Source of the DNA: Zonotrichia leucophrys gambelii
Taxonomy: Eukaryota; Chordata; Aves; Passeriformes; Passerellidae
Reading direction: 5' to 3'
Length of the DNA: 64,000 bases
Assembly: GCF_028769735.1 (NCBI RefSeq)
Contig: NC_088179.1
Coordinates: 124,001-188,000, forward strand
Under the pieces are notes generated by a model. That model had not been told where the DNA came from and ran no database searches. It was given only the letters and a program-made list of their open reading frames with translations. The translations under genes and the position numbers were made by a program. Below are positions 27,001 to 38,175 of the stretch, in pieces; the first letter of the stretch is position 1; the number at the start of each line of letters is the position of its first letter.

Positions 27001-27880
27001 GATTGATGCAGCTGGCAAGGCTGTGAAGCTGGCACAAAGCTTCTCTCAGAAAAGGCTGTCAGGCCAATATGATTAAAAATAAATAAATCAAGGAACTAGA
27101 AGCAATTCCATGTACCCTTCCCTAATCAAGCATACTTTATTAAAGAAGACAAGGTTGCCAACTCTCTTAGGATGGCCGTAGAGGAAATGCTGTGGTATTT
27201 TCAAACCCCAGTTTGTTAATCCTTTTAGTCCAAGCAATAAATCTGGCAAGGAATGCACAGGACAAAGCCCCAAAAGACCGTTTGTGTAAGATACATCCCA
27301 AAGCCACAGTGACTTGGCAAGCAGAGGCTCATAATCCAACACAGTTCAAAACTAAGGGTATGCCTCAGAAACCCCAAAGTGAAGTGCTTACTCTCAAGTT
27401 CACTTTTTTCCCCTTCCTAAGTGGATTTTCATCCTATTAATTGAAACCTGTGACTAGAAACTTGTATTTCCTTAGTTCATGTACTTACTATACATGAAGT
27501 TGACTATTAGTTTGTGTCCCCTCCTAATGGCAATAAAGGCTGTGGAATGCTGGTGCCTCGTGACTGGTCTTAGAAATGCCAAATCAGACAATGTAAGCTG
27601 AAATTAAACTGTGATTTCATACTCAGCTTTAACAGTTACAAGTAATTCTCCATGCAGGATATCTTATTCTATTTGCCACTAGTTTGATTTTGTATCACAC
27701 TTTCTCCTTGATATTGTGTGGGACATATAGATATAAAGCCTTGCATGGGACCTCCTCCTGCTATCAACAGCAAAATTTTCCTGACAGTTACTTGAATTAA
27801 TTACAATTTTGTTGCTAATACTTAATGAAAAGGATTTTATTTAGCCTTTGCAACACAAACCCACCTAAATATTCCATGAG
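24081..27880. other. Non-coding DNA, nothing recognised
   Basis: Unique-looking sequence. Frames up to 127 aa on either strand show no domain, coiled-coil or membrane pattern and no flanking splice signals. A T11-type run sits near 25,978. Confidence 0.4.
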
Positions 27881-27912
27881 CTGCCTTTTTTATTGCCCTC
27901 CCGCAGGTAAGT
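27881..27912 (+). other. Recursive-splice-like (zero-length exon) site
   Basis: The pyrimidine-rich stretch CTGCCTTTTTTATTGCCCTC runs into CCGCAG, directly followed by GTAAGT. The acceptor AG (27,905-27,906) abuts a perfect U1-type donor (27,907-27,912). This AG|GTAAGT juxtaposition is the signature of recursive splice sites in very long introns of neural genes in flies and vertebrates. A possible branch point CCTAAAT lies near 27,870, but a GAG triplet lies between it and the junction. It could also occur by chance once in tens of kilobases. Confidence 0.35.
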
Positions 27913-28016
27913 GGTCAGAGAAACAGATGCAGCTTGTGCCTGGTCAGGACATTTCTGTAAGGAGCTTAAGTCTGGAGTCCCTTAAAGAACTGAACTGGCC
28001 CTACACAAGAAAGTAT

Positions 28017-28045
28017 TTGACCTTATCAATAAGGTCAAGGGTTCA
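28017..28045. promoter_or_regulatory. 10-bp palindromic arms plus DR2 nuclear-receptor motif
   Basis: TTGACCTTAT and its exact reverse complement ATAAGGTCAA are separated by two bases (28,017-28,038). The arms carry TGACCT and AGGTCA, an everted repeat with 8-bp spacing. The right half-site continues into AGGTCA-ag-GGTTCA (28,032-28,045), a direct repeat with 2-bp spacing, the DR2 geometry used by RAR/RXR and some other nuclear receptors. Occupancy is not shown by sequence. Confidence 0.4.
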
Positions 28046-29370
28046 CTGAAAGATTACAAGAAAACAACAGGTCTGATAGGTTCAGACAAAGGCTTCTGTG
28101 CCCACGATCAAACCAGAGAAACTCTCATGAAAAAAACTCCCTATCAAGTAGACCCACCAAATTCCATCTTTCCTAAAAGCTTTTTAAAAAATTAACTCAC
28201 ACAGCTATGTTTTTTTACCAGTTAAGATACTTCTCAGGAAACAAATGAAACTGAAAATCAGAAAGTCCAACAAATTAATTTTCGTGTTGGTCAATGGCAC
28301 CTGTAAATCATTATGTGAACCCAAGATATTTCTGTAGTACCCAGACATTCTGTATCTTTACTTTTTTCATCTTGAAAAATGTGCAATTATCAGTTTTTAC
28401 AGAACAACCATACAGCAAAATTCAAACAAGGTAAACTCATTGGGTGGCTTTAATTTTTTTTAAATAATTTTCATTCTTCATCAACGGATTCAAACATTAA
28501 AAGCAATTAAGCTAAGTAATAGAGACGCAGCTGCACTGACAGTCACATTTCCTCTTAAGAATCATGGTGAGATGGGTTTCACCATCCTTAAACACATAAA
28601 ATGTTTGCAAGTTTATATTTACTAATTCAGTTCCTTTCTTCATCAAATTAGTTACTTGTATTAGGTTAGAAATATGAAATAACTCCCCAAGGTAGGAAAA
28701 TACTCCTAAGATGCTATATGGAAGAAGCAGCAAAAGAAGAGAAAAATGTATCTGGGACTGAAGCAAGACAAACCAGTCACATTCCTGTCACTCTGGCTAT
28801 CAGAGCCTGGGAAAATTGCAGCACCGTAGCTGGGGACAATTTTCCTGATAATGATGGTAGTAACAAGAAAAAAAAAGAGAGAGGTTTTACAGGGAACTAG
28901 GAAATAAAATGAGATGTAGGTGTAGATTGGTAAAATCAGCTCTGTGCACTAATTTTGAGAGTGGGTCAGTACTTGGCCTGGCCATTGTTAAACATTTGAC
29001 AGCCTTCCACCCCTCTAACACCCCAGGGCCAGAGGGGTCTTTCATCTCCTGACTTGTCTGCCATCTCCTCAGAGACACTCTCTCCAGGGAAAGAATACAA
29101 GGGCTGGAGATGCACTATCAGAATTATTTAAGCCTTTGAGAATTTAAAGTAATGGGTGTTATTTTCTGTAAGTTAGTACAGTTTATCTCAGCTGCTGTAA
29201 GGGGAGTTTTTCTGGTGAAAAAGGGTGAGATGCTGAGTTCTCTGTTTTACTATGAGGGCTCACATTGCTTACTTGTTCTCTCTGGACTTCTGAACTCCCG
29301 GCACATCTACTAAGAAATTCTAGATTTTGAGTTGTTATTTTCTTCCTTTCCTTTGATCTTTGGAAAGATG
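28046..29370. other. Non-coding DNA, nothing recognised
   Basis: AT-rich unique sequence with no repeat or gene features that I can support. Confidence 0.4.
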
Positions 29371-29650
29371 GATTACTCTTTCACTGGTCTGACTGGACCA
29401 TCTGCTGATATTGCAGGAGGACATGTGTTGGCATTAATAAACTTTATATATTCATGTAATAATTTTGCTTGGGAACCCAGCTGAATTTGTTTAGCCTGTT
29501 ATCAGTGTGATGCTGTCAGCCACTGATATTTGGAGGGGAAAGCCATAAATATTTTTCTGAGCCTGGCTAATGAATTTTTTTTAAAATTTCAATCAGAATA
29601 ATTGCCATGGTTTTGCTTGGGAAATAATGACTTGCAAAAATGCACTCAAG
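29371..29650. promoter_or_regulatory. Candidate conserved non-coding element (weak)
   Basis: AT-rich block with GGCATTAATAAAC, TTCATGTAATAATTTTGC, AGCCATAAATATTT and GGCTAATGAATTTT, and no coding frame. It resembles non-coding elements near developmental genes in texture only. Confidence 0.2.
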
Positions 29651-30524
29651 TGGGATGTAGGAGATTTAAACAATGCCAGATGTGAATGCCTTCTTTCAGC
29701 TAATGAACTGCCAGGCGCTTCCCAACCTCAGTAACTATCTTCAGGACAACAAAGCCCATAGGATGAAGGAAAAATAACATTGTGCATTTCTGAGAGACAC
29801 ACATATGTCTGTGCCCCATTCATTGATGCAATCTGAAGAATTCTTGCTTTATGCTCTTAAAATCTTCAGTCTCTCTAGACCCAAGGCCAGTTCAGGCCTC
29901 TCCAAAATATAATTGAAACCATCAATCACTTTGGACTCAAAACAAAAATGGCAGGGAAAAAAGAGGTGAAACTGTATCTCCACCTAGTTTTAATTCAGAA
30001 GAACTGAGAAACAATGGGATAAGATACAGAAAACCTCTTCATCATCCGTCTCAGCTTCACTGAGACTCATTTTGGCTTTTGGGTTGTCCACCTGTATAAG
30101 CAAATACCTACAAATAAGTCAACTGTGACGTCTGTATCCTTCCCAATAGGAGAGCCATTTCACATCAGCTGGATTCCTAGGGTACCAAAATGTGCAAGGT
30201 GTACCTGAGCAGCGCAAGACATTGGTCACTTGCCCAGGGAAGTCCTGTTTGCAACTCCTTTTCCTCCCCACATCACCAAAAATGTAAAGATACAGCATTT
30301 TCTGGGTACTAGAGAAATATCTTAGGTTGACATAATGATTTACAGGTGCCATTGAGCAATGTGAAAATCAATGGTGATGCTGTGAGAATAAAAGGACCAA
30401 AGCAAATTGGGAGCAAGGCATGTTGGTCCTCAGGCTGCACAGAGATGGCCACTCACAGGCACACACCAAACCACAGGGGTCTCCAGGGAAGCAAAAAAAC
30501 CTCCTCTGACTTTCAGACATCTTC
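29651..30524. other. Non-coding DNA, nothing recognised
   Basis: Unique-looking sequence up to the boundary of the small LTR; no gene features. Confidence 0.4.
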
Positions 30525-30833
30525 TGTATGTGGAAGAGGTTTCACAGTGACATCTGTGAGCCAGACAGAAGTTTGATAAGAGGATCCATGTTTAGCCCTG
30601 AAAGAATTCTCTACCAAGGTCATTGAGATAGAAACCAAGAAAGAAAAAAGGAGAAGTAAGAGAAACCTGCAGCTGCCTGTTCCAATGAGCACTTTGTTTG
30701 TCTCTCCTGACCAATGAGTAGACTTAGGAGCTTTGTAAGAATGTATAAAAAGCATGCATGCTGGAATAAAATCAGTTTGAAGCCTTCTGAAAATTGAGTG
30801 TTGCTCTGTATTGTCTCTGTCTCAACTATAGCA
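30525..30833 (+). mobile_element. Solo retroviral LTR, 309 bp, probably ERVK-like
   Basis: Bounded by TG (30,525) and CA (30,833). Order of elements: two CCAATGAG boxes at 30,682 and 30,711, a TATA box TATAAAAAG at 30,744, a polyadenylation signal AATAAA at 30,765, then a T/GT-rich tail (TTGCTCTGTATTGTCTCTGTC). The flanks are TCTTC before and TCTTA after, a near-match of five bases as expected for a decayed target-site duplication. No internal viral genes are adjacent, so it is a solo LTR. The family assignment rests on length and layout and is uncertain. Confidence 0.68.
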
Positions 30834-32139
30834 TCTTAACATCCCATTCCTTTGTCCCTTTACTCTATATCATCAGAAGCTTTAAAAGCCCTCATGCTTC
30901 TACCTCCTAAGAGTTATTTCTGCTGTGTGCAGTCAAGTTAAATGCCAAAATAAAAACCGGGAACAGTAACTGCAGTGGGGACACAACAGCATGAAGCCAG
31001 TTTAGTCATTCTTATCTCCTTGTGATCAAAATCATAGCTCTGTATCTGTTTCCAACAACGCTACAAGACATGAAAAAAAACAGGAGTAACTCTGCCAATA
31101 AATTTTCCGACAATTTAATGTTAAGGATAAGGCAATTCAATTTACAGAAGTAAATCTTTTTGGTTATGTTGGTATTTTGAGTGCAAAGCTATAAACCAAA
31201 ACATATTAAGAAAGAGTTACTGTTGTATAATTAATGTTCCAAAGAAGAAAAATATTGATGCTAGAGGATGACGTTAACTGCATTCCCACTTGAGAATGTT
31301 ATGGTACAATATTTAATTAGATGCTTGCATTTCTCAAACATCTATTACAACCTATCTTCTGCTAGATGTGATGCATGTGTATTATTGGGCTGAACAACAT
31401 GGTAATATATCAAAAGAAATTGCAAGAATTGTTTTCCAGTTATCTCAACAGAATGTCAATTCCCTTCCACCTCAGACTTGCACCCAAACTGATGAACCGT
31501 GGCAGCCCTCCCTCCCACACAGGCCAGCTTTGAGCAGGAATGCCTTAACCTTGGGCATACTTTCAGAATACTGCAAGCAACAGAAAAAAAAAGGAAAATA
31601 ATGCAAAAAATAATATAAAAATAATACTAATGCAAAATAAAACAACGTTCACCAAGAGGACTTGCTGCTGATACAGCTGTACCACAGCTACAGTGAAGGC
31701 AGGAATTCATTCACATGCCACTTTGAAGCATACACAAGAAAATCTAGCATTCTCTGTACTGGCTATATGCTTTCTCTTCACTCCTCACATCACTCCAGAA
31801 ACTTAAGCCAACTACACTTAATTCACTTGAGAATGCATGCAATCTTCAGTTGAGCTTTCAGACATGTCCAAGTTTAGTAAACTACAAATTCTGGCTGAAT
31901 TTCCCTATGAAAGGCTGTGAAGTAGCTCTGCAGGACTATTTAACATTTATGTGAGCCCTCACACTCAATCACCACGAGTATATCAAAGTTTAGTGTCTAC
32001 AGCAGCAAGGCTAATATTTCACTTCAAAGAGGAGTTGGTAACCCCAGCTGGTGACACTGCACTCCTCTGTCACTGTGGGCACTGCAGGGTGAGCCTCAGC
32101 AAGGTGACACACCAGGCTGGGAAACCTGGGATGGTCTAC

Positions 32140-32140
<1 letters not shown>
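30834..32140. other. Non-coding DNA with A-rich stretch
   Basis: There is an A-rich, irregular (A)nTAAT stretch at about 31,586-31,645. Otherwise nothing is recognised, and the sequence before the A40 run does not look like a known retroposon. Confidence 0.4.

Positions 32141-32180
<40 letters not shown>
32141..32180. repeat. A40 homopolymer
   Basis: Forty uninterrupted A residues between TCTACC and TTGAAAC. No AATAAA lies shortly upstream and I see no matching direct repeats at both sides, so a processed pseudogene is not supported. The lysine-rich end of the 77-aa frame at 31,951-32,184 is a translation of this run. Confidence 0.9.
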
Positions 32181-32184
<4 letters not shown>

Positions 32185-35100
32185 AACTTAAATTACTTAA
32201 ATTTATGAGGTAGAGAACACCTTTGATACATTTTAATTCTTTTATTCTAAATTTCACTCAAATCTGCAGGATTCACATATGCTGTCTTCATCCTGCCAAA
32301 ATCTGACTTGATTTTGTCCACCATGAGATTTCTGCTTATCTCAGGATCCCCAGCTCCTTACTCACTGCTAAGCTGTGAAATGTTTTGGTTTGGTTTGTCT
32401 CAATATAAGGTGTGTCACAACTCCAGAGACGGAGGAGGGTTCAGGAACTGAAGGAAAGGAGGACAGGAAAAATTTCAAGGCCATTAATCTATTTGAGAGC
32501 TAGTGGATTCCTAGTGAGGCATAAAGGAAACCTGTTTGGATTTTTTTAATGGAAAATTTTGTTGTGAATAGGGGCTGTTCCTTCTAAACAGGACTTACAT
32601 GTATTTAAACCTCCTCATCACAGCTGACAACACCCCAAGGGCACAGTTTGCCAAAAATGGTAGACAAAATGTCTGGAAATTTTCCACATGTACAACTGGC
32701 AAATTGACAGTGCATGTCCCATTCAACCCCCAGGAATGAATTCCTACTCTGATATCAACCAAAAGTGTTGTTCCTTTCAAATATGCTACCTTCGCAAATT
32801 CCTGTGCATACAAATACATACATATTTTGTAAAAAGAATAATGGCATGGTTGATAATTCTGCTGCTTTCTCTTTCCTGCACTTAAAGAAGTGTTATCTTC
32901 ACCATTTCCCTGAAGAAGACTTTACTGAACACAGTTTTTTCAAGGATACACCTCTCAACTACAGCATTCAAAGCCTGGTCTTTTATTTGCAATAAGAATT
33001 TGGAGAAAAACCAAAACCCACAACAGAAACCTACCATATTGCCATTGTGACTTGGTACACAGCAGGCAAAGCTGCATGTGAGAGGAGCCTCCTTTTGAGT
33101 GCAAATCCAGTGGTTTCATTTCCCACTTTTTCTGTAACACCACAAACACATCCAGAGCCACTCCTCCAACATATGCATGTTACCCATCTCCAGCTACATT
33201 TCAAAATACCACTTTTTGCAAGCAAACTAAACATTCTCAGTAAAGGACAGACATTATTTTTGAAATAAGTAATTTCAAAATGATGACTAATGACAGTTTT
33301 TTGTGCAAGGAAAATAAAGGCCAGCTATTTGTGCTCAAGAAAATCCCTGGCACTGGAGGATTAAACTCAAAGGCTCACAATATCCCTTATGCACTGGAAA
33401 GGACAGCAGGTAGATGCTCCTAAGAGATTTAATTCTTATGCTGTGTAAGCCACTCACAGTCACAAAGACTTTGGCATAGACACAGATTCCAACTGTTCTA
33501 TGTAACTAAACAAACTCAGTAAAACCATTTATTGCTGGCAAGCCTGGAAAAGAGCATGTGAAAACCACATAGAAGGAAAGGAAAGATATCTCACACAGCC
33601 CCGACTGGTGCCTTTGGGAGGAAAAGGACACAAATCTCCCTCTTCCCCAGAGGAGGAACCACCACTGCTTTGAATTTTCCAGCACCAACCAAAATTTCCC
33701 TGGGTAACCATCACTTACAGTGAAATAGTTTTAAGAGAGCTACATCAAAGGAACCTGTACAGCAGTGCAAAATATTTATTTGCCCTCTGGGAGAAAGCCA
33801 GCATTGGTGGGTGAGCACAGGGAGTGCAGTGCTGGGAACTTTAAGGAATGTGGGACTTGGGGAAGAAAGTAATAAATACATTGCTGTGAGCAGTGTTCAA
33901 ACACTTAGGTCAGAAACATATTCTGTCCCATATTTCTCTGGTAAGTTTAATTTTCACCCTCCATGTCCTACTTCTGCAATGCTCAGGAAATCACTAAACT
34001 GAAAATAATTGGAAGCTGGAGAACTATTAAGGGGAAGTATCACATATGCTTGCCCTGTTTTAGTCTTCCTGGGGCTATCGAACTAGATGGATTTTTCTCC
34101 TCCTCCAGTACAGCTGTTCTTATTCTCTTTTCTTTCAGAAAGGGAACCATGCTATATGATCACAATTTAAAGTCAATACTTGTGGAAGTGTACCAAGATT
34201 ACACATGCATGTGTGCACATGAGCTTCCAAAACTGGATGGCTTCAAACTCTGCTTACACAGACACAGCTCATGCCTACAGCTCCATGTTGTCCTGCATGC
34301 AATATTGATGGTATTTTGTTACATTTCAAATGTTAAAGCTGTAACATACAGCTTTTAAAGCATGCAGTTTACATGAGTGCTTTTACAGTTGCAATTGCCC
34401 TTTGCTTTGGAGTTCACCTACGCAGCGAAACAGCTTCTCAAAAAATGGCAATTTCTGGTGTTTTGGCTGTTGCAGCATCATTTCACAGTACTGCATTAAC
34501 CAAACACATTTAAAACAAGACTTAATCCTATTAAAAATAAAAAAAGAAGGACTGGAGAATGAATAGCAGTACAAAGACAGCTACTCTGCTTCAGCAGCAT
34601 CAGCAAAGTCACAGTTATTATGGGGAGGAAAGAGGCAGGAAACAGGACTAAATTTTCAGCAGTTTCCTACAAATTGCTATGAAAATAAATTATAGCACTG
34701 GCAAGAGCACTGTGTGGGAGATACCTGCAACACCCTCCAGATAATGCAGTCACCAGCAGGGAGCTCCAGAGCAAGTTCCAAAGCTCCATGAGGCTCTCAG
34801 GGCACACAGATGGTGGGAGAAATTTGGGCTGTCCTGTGCTACTGACCTCAGGGGCAATAGGCCAGGCTTCAGGCACAGCTCTAAAAGCTCCTTTTTCACA
34901 TCTCACAAACCCTTTTGACTCTCCAGGCATCTTCAAAGATGGGAAGAAGTTTTCCAAGACTCCAGAAATTAAGTATTTCTTATTCTCTGTTATTTAGTTG
35001 GTAATTAGAGGAGGGCTGGGGGAAAGGATTTGGGACAAGTTTTGGGTTTCAACAGACTTAACACATTACAGCAAACTGCTCAGCAAACACTTTGTGGGAC

Positions 35101-36410
35101 TGAGCAGAGAATTTTTGAGCTCAGAGCTATACTGATTAAATGTATTGGTAAGTTTTCTTTCATTTAAAATCCCAATCTCATTTTGAAATTATTTTGTGAC
35201 TTCCTGTGGAGATCTGCCTTGCTGAGGGAAAGCAAAGAGTTTCCTCATACAGAGCTCTGAATTCCAGTGCTTTTCATTGTAACACTGGCACAAAGTGGGA
35301 GCAATTTCACCGGCAAGAGACTTGTGTTGCCTCACTTCATACTGTTTCTGGGTTAAATGGGAAACTTGGGTTAGGAAATTCTTTTCATTTTGTGAAATGG
35401 CTCATTTTTTGGGACATGTATTTATAGAGCATTGGGGGTCATAGCATGACTATTTCTCCTCTGTTCAAAACACTACACAAAAGTCACTTGTAATAGAGCA
35501 TACAATGGGGGAAAAAGGCAAAGAAAAATAAATATTCAACTTCTTTACAAAAAAAGATTTTACACTTACCTGTATTGTTCAGTTCATAAATGAAGAGAAG
35601 AGAAGATCCAACAACAATGAAAATATGGAAGAGAAAAAAAAAATACACTGTTAATTCAGAAAATGAGGTTTATACAACACAGACAGCTTGGTGCTGTAAG
35701 AGCAGAGGCCTGAAGACCTTGCCCACTGTCTCTCTACAAACCCAATCACATACACTGGGTCTCAGAGGTGTAAATTCATGGCAGAATCCCCCTTCAGGAT
35801 TGGAACAGTGAGTTTATTTTATGGCTGAGGACAGTTGTTTGAAACAAGCTTAAATCATGGAGTGTGGCAGTTTCTTTCTTACAGCACAATGAAAGCCTGG
35901 TCTAAGTATTTACTTTCCTGAATACACTTCAGATTAGCAGCGTCCTAAAATGATGGGATTTTTGGCGTGTCTTTTTGTGTGTTCTAGTTATTTTAAGGAA
36001 AAAAAAAGGGCAGAATAAAACACTTCGGCAGGAAAAAGCACTGTTTTTCATCCCTGAAGAGGACCCTTACTCCTCTGTTTAAAGGTCTCTACGCTCAGAG
36101 AGAATTAGCACTTATTTACCACCGGAGTTCTTTCAGGGCTTCTCAAGTTCAGAGCATTTCTTCTCTTTCCACATGATGAATTTGAAAAACACTGAACATA
36201 ACCAGACAGACAGGACTGTCTTTTCTAGAAAACCCTCCTTTCCCTCCTCCATCCCGCCCTCTCCCCAGAAGCGAGGCAAAGGCTGAGATGAAAGGCTGCG
36301 CCGTAAGGAAGGCTCTGTGTGCAGGAGGGAGGCTGAGCTTCAGCTCCTGCCCTGTGCACAAAGAGAAGCCATCAGGAGCCCCAGGCTTACAGGGAAAGGC
36401 ACTGACAGGT
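32181..36410. other. Non-coding DNA, nothing firm
   Basis: Unique-looking sequence. A perfect minus-strand donor (CAG|GTAAGT, reverse complement at 35,564-35,572) has only a weak upstream acceptor and no protein-like frame. The 131-aa plus frame at 33,963-34,358 shows no recognisable family. Confidence 0.4.
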
Positions 36411-36414
36411 TCCT

Positions 36415-36600
36415 TTTAATTAGCCTGAAAACTAACTTGGTGAGAATGGCTTGTCTGTATCAATAGCTCTAATTGACTGCTCTGAAGACAGAGAGAGCAA
36501 ATAAAGCAGGGGGTAATTATTGTCTGTGACAATTTGATTGACAAGCTTGTCCCCTGGAGGAGAATCCAGAGAGCCCATTGTCTAGCAGAGCCCCCAAAAT
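36415..36600. promoter_or_regulatory. Candidate developmental enhancer (SOX, PBX/MEIS, homeodomain motifs)
   Basis: Within about 130 bp there are TTTTAATTAGCC, CTCTAATTGAC, GGGTAATTATTG, an inverted pair of SOX-type cores ATTGTC-TGT-GACAAT (36,519-36,533), the PBX/MEIS composite TGATTGACA (36,535-36,543) and another CCATTGTCT near 36,577. No coding frame is present. The tight, non-overlapping arrangement is typical of conserved enhancers. Activity and conservation are inference. Confidence 0.4.
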
Positions 36601-36816
36601 AAAGCTTTTGCTTTCAGAGGGCTCCATTAAAAAGGCCAGTGGAGACCTGGGAAATTTGGCATTCTGTTAATGGGCTAACAGCCATGCCAGCCAAGGGCTC
36701 AGGTGTGTTCACTGGGGAGAGCAAGGAGGAGCACAGGTGTGGCTCAGCCCTGGGCAACAGGAGGAGAAGCAGAACAGATGAAGAAGCCACTGCCTCACTC
36801 TCCCTGCAGTATACAG

Positions 36817-37403
36817 TGTGAAAAACACGTTCACTCTCCTGTGAAAATGCAGCAAGTTTAATAAAGGACAATGGGAGACAAGAACCATAGAGCAAAGATT
36901 ATGGCTGGGTGCATCTTGGCACTCAGTCAAGGGCACACTTGCTATTTGAGAAACAACCTTTAGATCCCATTTCTATCACATCAGCCTGTTACATAAATGT
37001 AAACAATTATGCATAGTTAACTTTTCCCCAAACTAGTTTGCATATTCCAAGAACTGTTTAGCATGGCTCCTCCTTGGGTCTGCCTTTTTAGAGCATGCAG
37101 ATTCCTTGCTTGTGGTTTTAGTTCTTTTTTATCACCTCCAGTTTTGGGCCTTGGTCCTCACTGTCTTCAGACAGTGGGTGGTGATGGTTGGCAGATCTGT
37201 ACAGGTGTCCTCATCCTGTGTCCATGGGATGTTATCCCATCCAAGCAGGCATTTTAATACAAGCATCCTTATATCAGCTATTTCACTTAATTAACAGCAG
37301 AAATAAAAACTGTATCTTTATAACAAAGTGACTTTAACACTACACATATAAAATCCATTTAAATATTTGCTAAAAGCCAATATTATAATACGTATCTGTA
37401 ACA
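36817..37403 (-). mobile_element. Retroviral LTR, minus orientation, family X copy 1
   Basis: Read on the minus strand it begins TGTTACAGATAC at 37,403 and ends GTGTTTTTCACA at 36,817. A variant polyadenylation signal ATTAAA lies at 36,857-36,862 (minus). It aligns over about 510 bp with 58,010-58,522; by eye roughly 85% of bases match across the first 370 aligned positions. Its first about 80 bp instead resemble the head of the LTR at 56,041 (shared ATATTGGCTTTT and AAATGGATTTTAT). No viral genes adjoin it and no clear target-site duplication is seen. Confidence 0.72.
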
Positions 37404-37679
37404 CTCAGCAATTTAGGGCAGCAGATTTTCAATTCAGCATCATGGCCTGTCCTGAGAGAGAGCACTGCTTGAATCAGCTAGTAATATACAGTATTATAAA
37501 TGACAAATATAGTTATTGGCTTTTGCATTTATGTATTATTCCTTGTGTTTTGCAAGATATTATTGATGACAAAGATCCTGATATAGTACAATTACAATTT
37601 GTTATTCCTTTTAATCTGCTTTTTAGTATAGTATAATCTATCAGTTTATGTATGCACCATATAGCTTATATAAATAGTA
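37404..37679. other. AT-rich spacer between two LTRs
   Basis: It contains TTATTGGCTTTTGC near 37,512, resembling the head region of the neighbouring LTRs, so it may be a further decayed LTR fragment. No coding content. Confidence 0.3.
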
Positions 37680-38175
37680 AATAGTAATTTGGTTAATGTA
37701 TCTTAGGCCTTAGCATAATATTAAAATAGAGACTATGTGATGTTAAAATGCTTTATGTAACTAACTCAGAGAAGGGTGTAAGATAATTAGGTGGTTTCTT
37801 GCATTTGTAGACTGAGTGATAAGATAATAGTGACAAAATCCAGAACTCAATTTACTGACTCCTTGTTATAAGGGAGTGTAAAAACAACAGAATGGAAGCA
37901 CAAAAAGAAATAAAATATATTGGTTTAATCTACAAGATGGCATGAAGACAAGTCAAAAGTTAAAAGCAAGCAAAAGAACATCTGAACTGAAAGGAATAAT
38001 GTATAAACTCTTATGAATATGCAGGTACCTCCTGTAAAGTAACAGTACATTAAAAACATGGCTTTAAGTTAAGGATGAGCTTTTGGCAGATAATTCCAGT
38101 GCTGGATTTTATCCCTTTTATCCTTTATTAAACTTTTATAAAAAAATTTCTAAAGAGTGAACTTTGTTTTTCACA
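37680..38175 (+). mobile_element. Diverged retroviral LTR, plus orientation, related to family X
   Basis: The 3' end CTTTGTTTTTCACA and the upstream CCTTTATTAAAC (ATTAAA at 38,127-38,132) match the 3' end of the LTR at 36,817. Near 37,703-37,760 the order GGCCTTAGCA, ATATTAAAAT and GATGTTAAAATG parallels the head of the same family. The left boundary is approximate. With the minus-strand copy it forms a head-to-head pair. Confidence 0.5.

Noticed and set aside
31951..32184. Lysine-rich 77-aa frame
   Set aside because: The lysines are the translated A40 run.
35561..35620. Minus-strand exon ending at a perfect CAG|GTAAGT donor
   Set aside because: The upstream pyrimidine tract is far from the AG, and the interval has no protein-like reading frame.
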